Below are positions 6,738 to 6,814 of a DNA stretch of 6,814 bases, one piece after another (position 1 is the first letter of the stretch; each line of letters begins with the position of its first letter). Position numbers and translations under genes: made by a program. This stretch comes from Bacteroidia bacterium. Lineage in GTDB: Bacteria; Bacteroidota; Bacteroidia; Bacteroidales; Marinifilaceae. The notes under the pieces were generated by a model. That model made no database searches. It had not been told where the DNA came from and saw nothing but the letters and a program-made list of their open reading frames with translations. The stretch is taken from contig BNXR01000096.1 of assembly GCA_025999735.1 (NCBI GenBank), positions 1 through 6,814 of the forward strand, read 5' to 3'.

Positions 6738-6808
6738 GTCATTCCGAAGGAGCGATAGCGACTGAGGAATCTGCAACGTAGCAGATTCTTCGCTACGCTC
6801 AGAATGAC
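6738..6808 (+). repeat. Palindrome 4, long imperfect inverted repeat
   Basis: The outer arms GTCATTC (6738-6744) and GAATGAC (6802-6808) pair. A middle stem pairs GAGCGATAG (6750-6758) with CTACGCTC (6793-6800) through a one-base bulge. The inner stem 6763-6774 pairs with 6781-6792 (12 bp including G-T pairs) around loop AACGTA. Together they make a hairpin of about 27 paired bases with small bulges. The asymmetry makes it resemble a miniature palindromic element more than a terminator; no T-tract is seen before the window ends. Confidence 0.8.
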
Positions 6809-6814
6809 GGTGGC
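6803..6814 (+). repeat. 12-bp direct repeat, right copy, at the window edge
   Basis: Identical to 6688-6699 and follows the right arm of palindrome 4. It ends exactly at the last base of the window, so the true length of the shared tail may be greater. At the left copy the next bases are TTCGCTGCC. Confidence 0.7.

Larger units (their letters stand above)
6569..6814. other. Non-coding 3' flank made of clustered palindromes and short repeats
   Basis: No credible coding region, RNA gene or promoter is visible. The stretch holds four stem-loops and an 8-bp tandem array in under 250 bp, and it runs to the window edge. Small open frames on the minus strand exist only because the palindromes happen to lack stops. 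The overall look is that of a mosaic of short non-autonomous intergenic elements accumulated behind a large gene. Confidence 0.8.

Noticed and set aside
6511..6742. Two overlapping minus-strand open frames (6511-6723 and 6527-6742)
   Set aside because: They translate the palindromes and octamer repeats (for example VIAGLTRNL and HCGLDPQ strings, and a FLHPYISTFLHFYI-like run from the octamers). They overlap each other and the end of the real gene, and have no domain. Such strings are typical spurious small proteins from intergenic repeats.

Overview
The window is dominated by one very large coding region on the + strand. It is open from the first complete codon (position 2) to a TAA at 6566-6568, followed by about 245 bp of non-coding DNA packed with palindromes. 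The protein ends in a textbook type IX secretion system (T9SS) type A sorting domain: a YPNP motif, then a G-(R)-I-E-L-F-N-V-N-G strand pair, then D-L-x-x-G-L-Y-I-L-R and K-F-L-K-E. T9SS is confined to the Bacteroidota. The module just before the sorting domain is of a kind I associate with Bacteroidales surface proteins, so a member of the Bacteroidales (possibly a metagenome-derived genome) is the best guess. No species can be named from this sequence.

The visible part of the protein is 2188 residues (residue 1 = codon 2-4). Its N-terminus, including the signal peptide, lies upstream of the window. It is a chain of about 21 beta-sandwich modules of 83-102 residues, most of them joined by short basic linkers such as KAP, KKP, RRKP and KKAT. 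I sort the modules by eye into three classes. Class A is MBG-type ('YGX' type), with an initial YGD motif, a middle YSGF, then GxYPI and NY. Class B is a Big-like Ig module with an ISW-type start and a YxSSD core. Class C is a second Ig-like module with FxT...YSxxF..TN and KAGTLxVEAxQA...NY. The order is B(partial)-A2-B-C4-B-A10-C-B-tail-sorting domain. Class B modules therefore sit at each junction between blocks, except at the A10/C boundary.

The expected life history is export by Sec, passage through the outer membrane by T9SS, removal of the C-terminal domain and anchoring at the cell surface. The long Ig/MBG stalk would act as an adhesin or as a spacer projecting an N-terminal head that is not visible here. 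That role is inferred from architecture; no catalytic domain is visible.

The 3' flank (6569-6814) contains no credible gene. It holds two adjacent stem-loop units built on the same outer frame but with different inner stems, a run of six 8-bp tandem repeats, a third stem-loop, and a long imperfect inverted repeat that ends near the window edge. A 12-bp direct repeat brackets this last part. This looks like a nest of small non-autonomous palindromic elements and may also protect or end the adhesin transcript.
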